A stretch of 64,000 bases of DNA from an uncultured Clostridia bacterium. GTDB taxonomy: Bacteria > Bacillota > Clostridia > TANB77 > CAG-508. The position numbers were made by a program, and so were the translations under genes. The notes beneath the pieces were generated by a model. The model made no database searches. It was given only the letters and a program-made list of their open reading frames with translations, and was not told the origin of the DNA. Of this stretch, positions 7,811-16,239 are shown in pieces; within the stretch, counting starts at the first letter, position 1; each line of letters starts with the position of its first letter. The stretch is taken from assembly GCA_934149275.1 (NCBI GenBank), contig CAKPEG010000002.1, forward strand, positions 1-64,000. The letters run 5' to 3'.

Positions 7811-10800
7811 TCAAAATTTATTTATTATTTTTAAAATATTTTTTATATAAGTAAGGTCTATTGTACTCCATGAAAGCCCTAATTTTTTAAGTACAGATTG
7901 TGTAATATCTTGTTTATAAGTATTTAAGCTTGTGTTAGATATGTATTCTTTTGTGTATTCATCTGTATTTTCAGAAATTTTTTCTATGAATGAATTGTAA
8001 TCTACAGTTTCAAAATTGCAACCTAATTCTGATAGGATATTGCTTAATTCTAAAACTGTGAGATCTTTGTTACTTAAAATATGGTAAACTGAATTTTTAT
8101 TATTAGCAAAAAGTAATTTTATAATAAATCTAGCACATTCATCAACAGGGCTGAATTCAATTGGAAGATTGTGTAGCTCTTTAGCAATTACACCGGATTT
8201 TATAATTGAATTAAGTGCTGATAAAAATATGTTTTGCTTATAATTACCTTGAAATTTACCATCAGATTCTCTTGGCATGATATTTCCTAATCTGAAAATA
8301 ACGGCATTTAAATCTTTAGTGTTTGTTGCAATTAATATATTTTTTTCTGCTTCAAATTTACTTAGTAAATATGGATTATTTTCTAAGTTCTGACCTATGT
8401 ATAATGTGTTTTCATCAAAAATCTTATTTTTTGAATCTGTACTTACAAAACCTGCAATTGATAATGTTGAGATATGGGCAAGTGTTATTTTGTTGCCACA
8501 GAATGTGATTATATTATCAACGCTATAGACGTTGTCTTTTTTTATTTGTGTTGGCTTTACAAAGTGCTTTACATTTGCAGCTGAATTTACAACGCATGTG
8601 ATTTTACTTTGTAGATAGTTATAAGTTTGCTCATCTAGTCCTAGATATTTTTGTGTGATATCGCCATTTAAGATTGTGATTTTTTCATCAATTAGTTTTG
8701 AAAGTTCTGCTGATGATTGGAAATATGATGAAATCATATTTGTAAATCTTTTTTTTGCAGGTTGATTTATTTTATTTCTAATAATGCAATATATTTTTTT
8801 TACTTTTGGATTTAAAAGAAGCTCATGAACTAAATGAATTCCTAAAAATCCTGTAACACCTGTTATTAGAATGTTTGATATATTTATAGGTTTTACATTG
8901 TTTTGAATAATTGCTTTGTCTAAATCGTCTAGATTTATAGAATAATTTTTTTCATTTGTTTCTTTGTTTGTAATGTATTTTGTCAATTCTCTTATTGATG
9001 GATTATTATATAAATCTTGAATGTTGATATTATATTTTTCTAGTTCTATATAGATTGATGTTAGGGATAGAGAATCTATTCCTAGGTCGTCCATAAAATC
9101 GTCTGTTACAGAGAATTCTTGAACATCTGTATAGTGTGCTACGATTTTATAGATTTCTTGTTCTACATTTCCTTTTGGTAATATTATTCTTTTTTTATGA
9201 TTGTTTATATAGTCTTTTGCTAATTCTGCTAATGTTTTTTTATCTATTTTTCCAGAAGTAGTTCGTGGAAAATCTGCAATTTCAATAATTTTTTTAGGTC
9301 GCATATAGAAAGATATATTTTTATTTATATATATTTTAATGTTTTCTAATGATATTGATGAGTTTGAACTACGAATAAATAGGACTATTATTTTTGTGTT
9401 TTGATAAGGGATTGCAACAGGGCAAATATCAAAATCGTTTCCTAATAATTGTCTTAGTTTTTGTTCTACTTCATTAAGTGCTACTAGATATCCGCCATTA
9501 ATTTTTACCATATCATCTGTTCTACCAATAAATTCGATTTCTAATTTTGAATTTATTTTTGCGATATCTCCTGTTTTATATGCAGTAACTTCTTTATTAA
9601 TAAGTGGGTTAAATATTTTTACAAATCTGTTTTTAGTTTGTTCTGGTAGTTTTAAGTATCCTTTTGCAATATTTTGAATAGAGGAGTTGTCTTCATAAAT
9701 GATAAGTTCACCAGATGTATTGATTGGCATGAAATTATTGTATGTATTTATTATTCCTAGTCGGCTTCCGAATATAGGTCTACCAATTGATGCGTAGTTT
9801 TGTTTGATGTTTTCTTTTGTAATAACTTTTACTGTTGTGAACATTGTTGTTTCGGTTGGGCCATATAAATTTAATATTTTTAAATCTTTATATTTGTCTA
9901 ATAGTGATTTTAAAATATAAGGTTTTAGGATTTCACCGCCTGTTCCTAATATTTTTAATGAGCTTAAATCGTAAGAGTTTGTTGCATCTTGAACTGCAAT
10001 ATGTTCTAACCATTTTGGTATTAGGAATGAACGTGTTACTTTATGCTTTTCAATTAATTTAAGTACTTTTGCTGGATTTAGCTCGTCTTGTTTTTCTATT
10101 AGTAAAAGTGTTCCACCAAACAATAGTGATGAATAAATGTCAATTCCTGATGCATCAAATGAGTATTTTAATAATGACATAGAAACATCATCTTGAGTTG
10201 CTTTTAGTATTTTATCGTTTTCAATTGATGCTTTTAAGCTTACTATATTTTTATGCATTACCATTGTTCCTTTAGGATTTCCAGTTGATCCAGATGTATA
10301 GATGATATAAGCTGTGCTGTTTGGATTTATCTTTTTTTCTTTGTAAGGTAAATTTTCGTTTAAATCTATGTTGTCTAGGTTAATGCATGAGTTTTCTAAA
10401 TTGAATTTTTTATCGTAATTTTTGTGAGTGATAATGCATCTAGGATTGCAGTTTTCTAGAATATAATTAATTCTTGTTGTGCTTTCATCTGATAAAATTG
10501 GAATGTAGCATGCACCCGATTTCATTATTGCAAACATTGATATAATCATTTCTATACTTTTATCTAATATTAAAATTACTTTGTCATTAGATGTAACGTT
10601 ATTTTGTTTTAATATAGTAGCAAGTGTATTAATTTTTTGATTTAGTTCTTGGTATGTAATTGTTTGTTCACCACAGATTAATGCTGTTTTGTCTGGATAT
10701 TTGTTTACTACTTCATTGAATATATCAATTACTGAAATGTTTGGATTTCGTACGTTTCCAGATGAGTTAAATTTTTGTAGCTGCTGTGTATCAGAGTCAA

Positions 10801-12082
10801 GTAGTATATTTAAATTTGGAATGTTTGTGGCGTTTTGACTTGTTATTTGATCTATTATGTTCATGATGTAATCATTTAATTTTTCAATTGTTTTTTTTGT
10901 GAAGCATGATGTTAAATAATCAAACATAATAACTGGATAGTTGTTTAATGTTGAAATATGAATGTTTAAAGCTTGATTTTGTTGATCAAGAAAAATCCAA
11001 TTACAGAATCCTTTATCTACGGAATTTAGATTATTACTCAATTTATTGATTTGATATGAAAATCCGATATCAAATATTTTGGTTGTTGAATGTGTTGTTT
11101 CATTATACATTTTTTGTATTTTGCTGAAGGAAAAACTTGAATGTCTAAAAATTGAAAAATTTGTATTGGAAATTTTTTTGCATAATGAAACAAAGTCGGT
11201 TTCGTCTGAAACTGACACGTATAGCGGCAACGTTGAAACGTATAGCCCTGTAGAATTAAAATCGTTATATTTTTTTAATCTATTTAAAAATGGAGTTCCA
11301 ATTACAAGATTATCTTTATTGTACAATTTGTTCATACAAACAGAAATAATTCCTAAAAAGAATGAATATTCAGTGATATTATATTGTTTGCAGAATGTAC
11401 TGATTTTTTTACATAAATTTTCGTTAAGGTTGCGTTGGAATCTTTTAGCGGAATAGTCATATAAGTTGTTTTCGTTAAATAATTTAGATGAATCCATTTG
11501 TTTAACGTAATTTTTCCAGAATTCTAAATCTTTATCATAGTTTGTTGATTTTGAATACTCTAGTTCTCTATTTATAAGATTTAAGTAGCTGGGCTTATTG
11601 TAGTTTGAAAGATCTTCGCTGTTTGATAATTTGTTGTATATATCTTTGATTTGTTCTGCTACTTGTGTCATTCCCCAGGCATCTGAAATGATGTGATGCA
11701 CTTTAATAAAAACATATGAGCAAGTTGGTGTTGTAACAATAAACATAGCAAATGTGTTTTTTAGTGATAGTTCATATTTTTTGAAGAAATCGATGAAGGT
11801 AGAGATGTCTTCGTTTTCTAATTTTTTTACTGGAATTTCTATATGTGAATATGGTTTAAAGTATTGAATAGGGGTGCCATTATCGTTTTCGAAAACTAAT
11901 TGAAATGAATCGTTTACTTCTATTAATTTGTTTAAAGTTTTTGATAAAAGTGCTGTATCTAATACTTCGTTAAATTTTAGATAACCAGCAATGTGATTTA
12001 TTGGTGAGTTACAGGATTGTTGTTCAACTTGATATATGTTTTTTTGAGGATTTGTTAGTTTATAAATATTTGGTTTTGTCAT
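7811..12082 (-). CDS. Single-module NRPS with terminal reductase (C-A-T-R)
   Basis: A 1423-aa nonribosomal peptide synthetase. The condensation domain (about 1-430) has HHIISDAWG at 129-137, with Ala where the consensus second Gly stands. The adenylation domain (about 440-960) shows YTSGSTGNPKG (about 595), LYGPTETT, YKTGD, GRTDDMVKINGG and TSGKIDKK. The thiolation domain has LGIDSLSL with the phosphopantetheine Ser about 1004. The NAD(P)H reductase domain starts near 1070 with ITGVTGFLG and has a YLLSK active site near 1240. A starter C domain plus a terminal R domain predicts an N-acylated amino aldehyde or alcohol. My by-eye A-domain pocket (D-A-I-F-L-T-L-M-F-K) is tentative and suggests a hydrophobic residue. 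No phosphopantetheinyl transferase is in the window. First gene of the operon; SD AAGGAG. Confidence 0.95.
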   Translation of the reverse strand: MTKPNIYKLTNPQKNIYQVEQQSCNSPINHIAGYLKFNEVLDTALLSKTLNKLIEVNDSFQLVFENDNGTPIQYFKPYSHIEIPVKKLENEDISTFIDFFKKYELSLKNTFAMFIVTTPTCSYVFIKVHHIISDAWGMTQVAEQIKDIYNKLSNSEDLSNYNKPSYLNLINRELEYSKSTNYDKDLEFWKNYVKQMDSSKLFNENNLYDYSAKRFQRNLNENLCKKISTFCKQYNITEYSFFLGIISVCMNKLYNKDNLVIGTPFLNRLKKYNDFNSTGLYVSTLPLYVSVSDETDFVSLCKKISNTNFSIFRHSSFSFSKIQKMYNETTHSTTKIFDIGFSYQINKLSNNLNSVDKGFCNWIFLDQQNQALNIHISTLNNYPVIMFDYLTSCFTKKTIEKLNDYIMNIIDQITSQNATNIPNLNILLDSDTQQLQKFNSSGNVRNPNISVIDIFNEVVNKYPDKTALICGEQTITYQELNQKINTLATILKQNNVTSNDKVILILDKSIEMIISMFAIMKSGACYIPILSDESTTRINYILENCNPRCIITHKNYDKKFNLENSCINLDNIDLNENLPYKEKKINPNSTAYIIYTSGSTGNPKGTMVMHKNIVSLKASIENDKILKATQDDVSMSLLKYSFDASGIDIYSSLLFGGTLLLIEKQDELNPAKVLKLIEKHKVTRSFLIPKWLEHIAVQDATNSYDLSSLKILGTGGEILKPYILKSLLDKYKDLKILNLYGPTETTMFTTVKVITKENIKQNYASIGRPIFGSRLGIINTYNNFMPINTSGELIIYEDNSSIQNIAKGYLKLPEQTKNRFVKIFNPLINKEVTAYKTGDIAKINSKLEIEFIGRTDDMVKINGGYLVALNEVEQKLRQLLGNDFDICPVAIPYQNTKIIVLFIRSSNSSISLENIKIYINKNISFYMRPKKIIEIADFPRTTSGKIDKKTLAELAKDYINNHKKRIILPKGNVEQEIYKIVAHYTDVQEFSVTDDFMDDLGIDSLSLTSIYIELEKYNINIQDLYNNPSIRELTKYITNKETNEKNYSINLDDLDKAIIQNNVKPINISNILITGVTGFLGIHLVHELLLNPKVKKIYCIIRNKINQPAKKRFTNMISSYFQSSAELSKLIDEKITILNGDITQKYLGLDEQTYNYLQSKITCVVNSAANVKHFVKPTQIKKDNVYSVDNIITFCGNKITLAHISTLSIAGFVSTDSKNKIFDENTLYIGQNLENNPYLLSKFEAEKNILIATNTKDLNAVIFRLGNIMPRESDGKFQGNYKQNIFLSALNSIIKSGVIAKELHNLPIEFSPVDECARFIIKLLFANNKNSVYHILSNKDLTVLELSNILSELGCNFETVDYNSFIEKISENTDEYTKEYISNTSLNTYKQDITQSVLKKLGLSWSTIDLTYIKNILKIINKF

Positions 12083-12333
12083 ATTGGTACTCCTTAAAAT
12101 TCTGATATTATTTCATGAAAATTATATACAAAAGTAAAATAAAAATCAAATATAAATAGTAAGAATATTATTTATGGACACTGTAAAATTTAAATTAACG
12201 TCTTGTGAAACTAAATTTTAGTTTTATGAGAATATTATTTATATATTGAGTAAACAATATAGTTAAAAATAAAGAGAAAAGGAGCAATCAATTTTTAGAT
12301 AATTAAATCTATAATTGGTTATATTAAAAATTT
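12083..12333. other. Divergent promoter region between NRPS and HtrA genes
   Basis: This A/T-rich 251-bp region separates two divergent genes. A small dyad (AACTAAATTTTAGTT, about 12219-12233) is visible. An AAAGGAG stands about 50 bp before the HtrA ATG, too far to serve it. I cannot assign clear -35/-10 pairs. Confidence 0.4.
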
Positions 12334-13437
12334 ATGTATACATCCGAAACGAGAAATAATAATATTTACATATTGTTTTTAATTATTGTATTGACGGCTT
12401 TTTTTACGATTTTGGCATACACATTATTTTTAGATAGCCATGAGTATAAGTATACGCAAAATGTTGTGGCAACAAGGGTGAGCTACACAGCTGGAGATGC
12501 TAATTTAGAGAAGGTTGTTGATGATATAACTGAGAGTACGGTTGGAATTTCAAAAATTAAAGACATTGGATCTACTATTTTCCTTGAAAAAAGTACGGAA
12601 AATTTGAATTTGGGAAGTGGAGTTATTGTATCTAGTGAAGGATATATTTTGACTAATCAACATGTTGCGGGTGAAAAATATAGTACTTGTTATATTACTT
12701 TGAAGAACGGTGTTACATGCAATGGGGTTGTTGTTTGGGCAAGCAATGATTTGGATTTAGCTATTATAAAAATTAATATGAAGGAATTGCCTGAAGTGGT
12801 TCTTGGAGATTCAGATGATGTACGAATTGGTTCAAGTGCATATGCTGTTGGTAATCCTGTTGGATACGAGTTACAAAGGACTGTGACTTCTGGAATTATT
12901 AGTGGTATTAATCGAACTATAAAAGTTGAAGATGAGGAGAAAAAGAGCTATTTAGAAGGCTTAATACAGACTGATGCAACAATTAATCAAGGAAATAGTG
13001 GTGGACCGCTTATTAATTCTAGTGGAGAAGTTATAGGAATTACTACATTAAAAATAGAGGATGTTGATGGAATTGGATTTGCTATTCCTATTAATATTGT
13101 TAAACCCATATTAAGAAAATTATTAGAAACTGGTGAATTCGAGGAACCATATTTGGGTATTTCTGGATACGATAAGGATGCAATTCCATATTTGAGTTCA
13201 AATATTAATTTTGAAAGTGGAATTTATGTTGAGGAAGTGGATGAACTTGGACCTTTGAAAGATAGTAAATTAAAAAAGGGAGATATTATTGAAAAAATAG
13301 ATGGTGTGCAGATTGAGAGTATGAATAAATTAAAGGAATATGTGTATTCGAAAAGTGTAGGAGATGAAGTTATGTTAACAGTGAAAAAGAATAATAAAAT
13401 TTATGAAATTACTTCTAGATTGGTTAAAAATAAATAA
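12334..13437 (+). CDS. htrA: HtrA/DegP-type membrane-anchored serine protease
   Basis: A 367-aa protease for envelope protein quality control. It has one N-terminal membrane segment (about 11-33) and a trypsin-like domain with catalytic His110 (LTNQHV), Asp141 (NDLDLAII) and Ser222 (GNSGGP). A single PDZ domain covers about 275-360. The order and length fit the HtrA family. No good ribosome site lies within 15 nt of the ATG; the nearest AAAGGAG is about 50 nt upstream, so translation initiation is unusual or the 5' end is misjudged. It is divergent from the NRPS operon and followed by its own downstream promoter region. Confidence 0.93.
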   Translation: MYTSETRNNNIYILFLIIVLTAFFTILAYTLFLDSHEYKYTQNVVATRVSYTAGDANLEKVVDDITESTVGISKIKDIGSTIFLEKSTENLNLGSGVIVSSEGYILTNQHVAGEKYSTCYITLKNGVTCNGVVVWASNDLDLAIIKINMKELPEVVLGDSDDVRIGSSAYAVGNPVGYELQRTVTSGIISGINRTIKVEDEEKKSYLEGLIQTDATINQGNSGGPLINSSGEVIGITTLKIEDVDGIGFAIPINIVKPILRKLLETGEFEEPYLGISGYDKDAIPYLSSNINFESGIYVEEVDELGPLKDSKLKKGDIIEKIDGVQIESMNKLKEYVYSKSVGDEVMLTVKKNNKIYEITSRLVKNK

Positions 13438-13454
13438 AAGCACATGCTAAAAGG

Positions 13455-13483
13455 TTTACAAAATTAGAAAAATGTATTATAAT
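13455..13483 (+). promoter_or_regulatory. Sigma-A promoter
   Basis: TTTACA (13455-13460), 17-bp spacer, TATAAT (13478-13483). It leaves a leader of about 105 nt before the PIN-domain gene. Confidence 0.8.
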
Positions 13484-13595
13484 TTTGAGTAGACACACAA
13501 ATTATGTAAAGCAATTAAAGAAATATCTTTAAGAAAGGAGATATAGTTTAGAATTTGTAACTAATAACTTTGGCTGTTAAAAAAGGAGGCAAAAT

Positions 13596-14558
13596 ATGTT
13601 AAACAATAGTAGCTTACAGTATGATGAAAGTGCTGAAACGGTTGGAATTTTTGGTTGTATCGTTAACCGGGTAAAAAACTTTTTTAAGTCTTTGTTGAAA
13701 GAGGAGAAAATTGAGGGGGTTCCTGAAGTAGACTATCTTAAACAGGTTTTTAGATGTAACATTGTTGAGAAACCTGTTGATTTTGAGGAGATACTTCGAA
13801 AGTCTTTTAAACCTGGTGTTTGTTTTGTTATTGATGCTTCAATAACGAGTGTAAAAAATGTACGAGCGATTTTGAAAAAAATCTGTGAGGAACCTTGCTT
13901 GAAAGATTTTAAAATCATTTTAACAAGTGTTACGATTCGTGAATTACAAATGCTACAGACAACGAAAGATTCTGATGGGCAGGATGCTAGGTTTATTTTG
14001 AATCATGCAATTGACTATGGCAAAACTTATCAATTAATACAGATTCCAGAGAATGAGAGTACACCAGATAATTGTATTGTTAAGTATTGTGCTACACACA
14101 AAAGTGTAGTTTTGTTGACATCTGATAAGGAAATGGCACTTAATGCGAAAATGAAGGGCGTTCATGTGTTATTTTTAAAACAGCAGGAAGGTAAGAAACA
14201 AGCTAAAATACGTAATGGTATAGTGTCTTTGTATCCTACTAGAAGAATTGGTAATCAGTTGTTTACAGGCGAAATGCAAACTGCAAAGCGGTCAATGTTA
14301 GTTATAACCCAGGATGGAAAAGAATACTCGCAGAATATTTGTGAGTTACATGTTGGGGATAACATACTGATTGCTTCTCTGAGGGATGATTGTCTTATTT
14401 TTGTTGTATATAACCTTATTTCATTAGCTACTGAAAATAATGCGCAGACGATTTTTAGCAGAAGGTATTATGCAACAGATGAGATTGACAACTTGGAGAA
14501 TGCAAGGTATCAGGAGTTCTTGAAAGAATTCATAAAAAAACATAATATTAATTTTTAA
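13596..14558 (+). CDS. PIN-domain protein (putative ribonuclease)
   Basis: A 320-aa protein whose region about 75-195 has the PIN-fold layout of acidic residues: Asp80 (FVIDAS), Glu116 (TIREL), Asp158 (PDNCIV) and Asp177 (TSDKEM). This suggests metal-dependent RNase activity. An N-terminal stretch of about 70 residues and a C-terminal beta-rich part (about 200-320) are not recognised. It is monocistronic, with its own promoter and terminator and an SD of AAAGGAGG. No antitoxin-like partner is adjacent, so a classical VapBC role is unlikely. It could be a housekeeping PIN protein of the PhoH/YacL type. Confidence 0.7.
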   Translation: MLNNSSLQYDESAETVGIFGCIVNRVKNFFKSLLKEEKIEGVPEVDYLKQVFRCNIVEKPVDFEEILRKSFKPGVCFVIDASITSVKNVRAILKKICEEPCLKDFKIILTSVTIRELQMLQTTKDSDGQDARFILNHAIDYGKTYQLIQIPENESTPDNCIVKYCATHKSVVLLTSDKEMALNAKMKGVHVLFLKQQEGKKQAKIRNGIVSLYPTRRIGNQLFTGEMQTAKRSMLVITQDGKEYSQNICELHVGDNILIASLRDDCLIFVVYNLISLATENNAQTIFSRRYYATDEIDNLENARYQEFLKEFIKKHNINF

Positions 14559-14570
14559 GCTATATCGGAA

Positions 14571-14613
14571 GACTAGCTGTTCGTATTCTTGTACGGATGG
14601 CTAGTTTTCTTTT
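14571..14613 (+). terminator. Rho-independent terminator
   Basis: The stem ACTAGC..GCTAGT with an inner TCGTA/TACGG pairing is followed by TTTTCTTTTC, just after the PIN gene. Confidence 0.85.
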
Positions 14614-14633
14614 CTATTATAAACAATCTTAAA

Positions 14634-14764
14634 GAAAATTTTATATTAATTTTTTCACACCTTGCTGTCGCATTCTAAAGAATGCTTCAATCGCAGTCAC
14701 TTCACTTACGTTTCGTTCCTTTGGTCGCTGCGCGGTGATTCAAAAATATAATATAAAAAATTCC
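14634..14764 (+). repeat. R2 structured intergenic element, copy a
   Basis: The core runs from TTTTTTCACACCTTGCTGTCGC through a GCATTC/GAATGC hairpin to GCTGCGCGGTGATTC. Outer arms (14634-14648 and 14749-14764) are nearly complementary to each other. The same core is at 15339 and, inverted, at 15975. The remainder of 14614-14840 holds no gene. Confidence 0.75.
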
Positions 14765-14840
14765 TTTATAAATATTGCGATTACTATTGCAGAAAAAATA
14801 TTATATTTATAATTAATAATAGGATGGTAAATAGCTGTTG

Positions 14841-14869
14841 TTGAAATAATTTTTTGTATTTGGTATAAT
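14841..14869 (+). promoter_or_regulatory. Sigma-A promoter
   Basis: TTGAAA (14841-14846), 17-bp spacer, TATAAT (14864-14869), 36 bp before the ATG of the small membrane protein. Confidence 0.8.
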
Positions 14870-14905
14870 TAAGGTATAAAAAATTTTTATAAGGAGGGAT
14901 TTCGT

Positions 14906-15280
14906 ATGCGGAATTCATTGAGAGCAAAAATTGTTGTGTCACTGTTGTGGGTTGTTGTTTGGATTTGCTTTAACAAGATTGTTGCAGGTTTACACCTCAC
15001 AGGAAGTAGAGAATTGTTTTCTCTGCTAATTGAAGGCTTTTTATGCATCTTGATTGCACAGATTATGTGCTATTCAAGAAAGCTCAAATGGCTGGTCCTG
15101 TGTATTCTTACGTTTTTACTGATTTGTCAGTTTAATATTGTAAGTTTGCTCAGCTATCTGATTAACGTTGCATTGTTTGTCATTACTTTGCAGATGGGTC
15201 CTATGATTCCGAATGTGTTTAAAGCGAAGAAGGGCAAGGTTAAAAAGATTAAACTGGATAATGGCCACGTTTTACGGTAA
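14906..15280 (+). CDS. Small polytopic membrane protein
   Basis: A 124-aa protein with about four hydrophobic segments (near 8-27, 38-57, 62-80, 82-100) and a short, strongly basic C-terminal tail (KAKKGKVKKIK). The SD AAGGAGG and an upstream promoter support it as a real gene with its own terminator. No family is recognised. By the positive-inside rule the basic tail should be cytoplasmic. It is bracketed on both sides by R2 elements. Confidence 0.7.
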   Translation: MRNSLRAKIVVSLLWVVVWICFNKIVAGLHLTGSRELFSLLIEGFLCILIAQIMCYSRKLKWLVLCILTFLLICQFNIVSLLSYLINVALFVITLQMGPMIPNVFKAKKGKVKKIKLDNGHVLR

Positions 15281-15297
15281 CTATAGTTTTTGTTTTT

Positions 15298-15325
15298 AGG
15301 GGGGTGAATGCACCTCCCTTTTTTT
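15298..15325 (+). terminator. Rho-independent terminator
   Basis: AGGGGGGTG/CACCTCCCT stem with a 4-nt loop followed by seven T residues, 18 bp after the stop. Confidence 0.85.
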
Positions 15326-15338
15326 GGAATTTATTGAG

Positions 15339-15476
15339 AAAAGGAAAATATATATTAATTTTTTCACACCTTGCTGTCGCATTCCAGGGAATGCTTCAAT
15401 CGCAGTCACTTCACTTGCGTTTTGTTCCTTTGGTCGCTGCGCGGTGATTCAAAAATTTAATATGTATTTTTCTTTT
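15339..15476 (+). repeat. R2 structured intergenic element, copy b
   Basis: The core is nearly identical to copy a. The outer arms (15339-15358, 15457-15476) are A/T-rich and mutually complementary but differ in sequence from those of copy a. No gene is seen in 15326-15617. Confidence 0.75.
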
Positions 15477-15617
15477 TATAATAATTTAAAAAAGTGTTCG
15501 TCAAATTGCGATAAAATTTTTGAAAATATCTGTTAAAAATTTATCCCTTTTTTAATTATTAACGTGAATTTTTTAAAATGTAGTCAGATGATGTCGAAAA
15601 TGGCAATATTGTTGTGT

Positions 15618-15646
15618 TTGACAAGATTTGAAAATGCCTGTATATT
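15618..15646 (+). promoter_or_regulatory. Sigma-A promoter
   Basis: TTGACA (15618-15623), 17-bp spacer, TATATT (15641-15646), 24 bp before the ATG at 15671. Confidence 0.85.
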
Positions 15647-15670
15647 TGAGTGCGGAATAAGGAGGTAGGC

Positions 15671-15964
15671 ATGAGAAAATTTTATGCAGATGTGATTTTA
15701 AATAAAGAGGAATTGAAGGAAAGCGATAGTAACAGAATTGAATTAGAATATTATAAAATTGCTAAGAATATAAAGAAAAATCAGAGAACATATGGCGTTG
15801 AGATTGTTAAGACGGAATATTTTAATGATAAAAAATTAAAAGAAAGTGAAAATATATATAATGTTACAAGTAATGAAGGTGTGATTGATAATTTATTAAG
15901 TATTTTGAAAGAAAATCAGGTTACACCGATTGGTTTAAATGATGTTGTTGATGAAATATTGTAA
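15671..15964 (+). CDS. Small soluble protein, DUF6514-like
   Basis: A 97-aa acidic/lysine-rich protein. The pattern Y-K-I-A..Y-G-V-E-I-V..L-L-x-I-L-K-E-N-Q-V-T-P-x-x-L-x-D-V-V-D-E resembles DUF6514 proteins common in Clostridia; I give this from memory of the family. The ATG at 15671 has a perfect AAGGAGG spaced 5 nt upstream. A longer frame starting with GTG at 15650 would place the ribosome site inside the gene. Function unknown. Confidence 0.65.
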   Translation: MRKFYADVILNKEELKESDSNRIELEYYKIAKNIKKNQRTYGVEIVKTEYFNDKKLKESENIYNVTSNEGVIDNLLSILKENQVTPIGLNDVVDEIL

Positions 15965-15974
15965 TAATTATTTA

Positions 15975-16153
15975 TACGAAAAATACATATTATATTTTTG
16001 AATCACCGCGCAGCGACCAAAGGAACGAAACGCGAGTGAAGTGACTGCGATTGAAGCAATCTATACATAAAAAAGAGCCGTTGTTCTGTAAGAACAGAGG
16101 CTCATCAAGATTGCGACAGCAAGGTGTGAAAAAATTAATATGTATTTTTCGTA
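15975..16153 (-). repeat. R2 structured intergenic element, copy c (inverted)
   Basis: The core is the reverse complement of copies a and b. Outer arms form a perfect 18-bp inverted repeat (15975-15992/16136-16153, TACGAAAAATACATATTA). The apical hairpin is replaced by a longer one at about 16068-16105 with GAGCC/GGCTC and GTTCT/AGAAC pairings. Confidence 0.8.
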
Positions 16154-16182
16154 TTTAAAAATTTTAGCTGATTGTTAGTTCA

Positions 16183-16211
16183 TTTACCTTTAATAAAAAT
16201 TATGATATACT
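16183..16211 (+). promoter_or_regulatory. Sigma-A promoter
   Basis: TTTACC (16183-16188), 17-bp spacer, TATACT (16206-16211), 28 bp before the PBP start. Confidence 0.7.
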
Positions 16212-16239
16212 TTAAAATATTTAAAAGAAGGTGATGAAG

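Noticed and set aside
13596..14558. PIN protein as toxin of a toxin-antitoxin pair
   Set aside because: No small antitoxin-like gene is adjacent, and the gene is monocistronic with its own promoter and terminator.
15324..15536. A 70-codon frame after the small membrane protein
   Set aside because: It lies entirely over the terminator and R2 copy b, with no ribosome site; equivalent frames are not kept in the other R2 copies.
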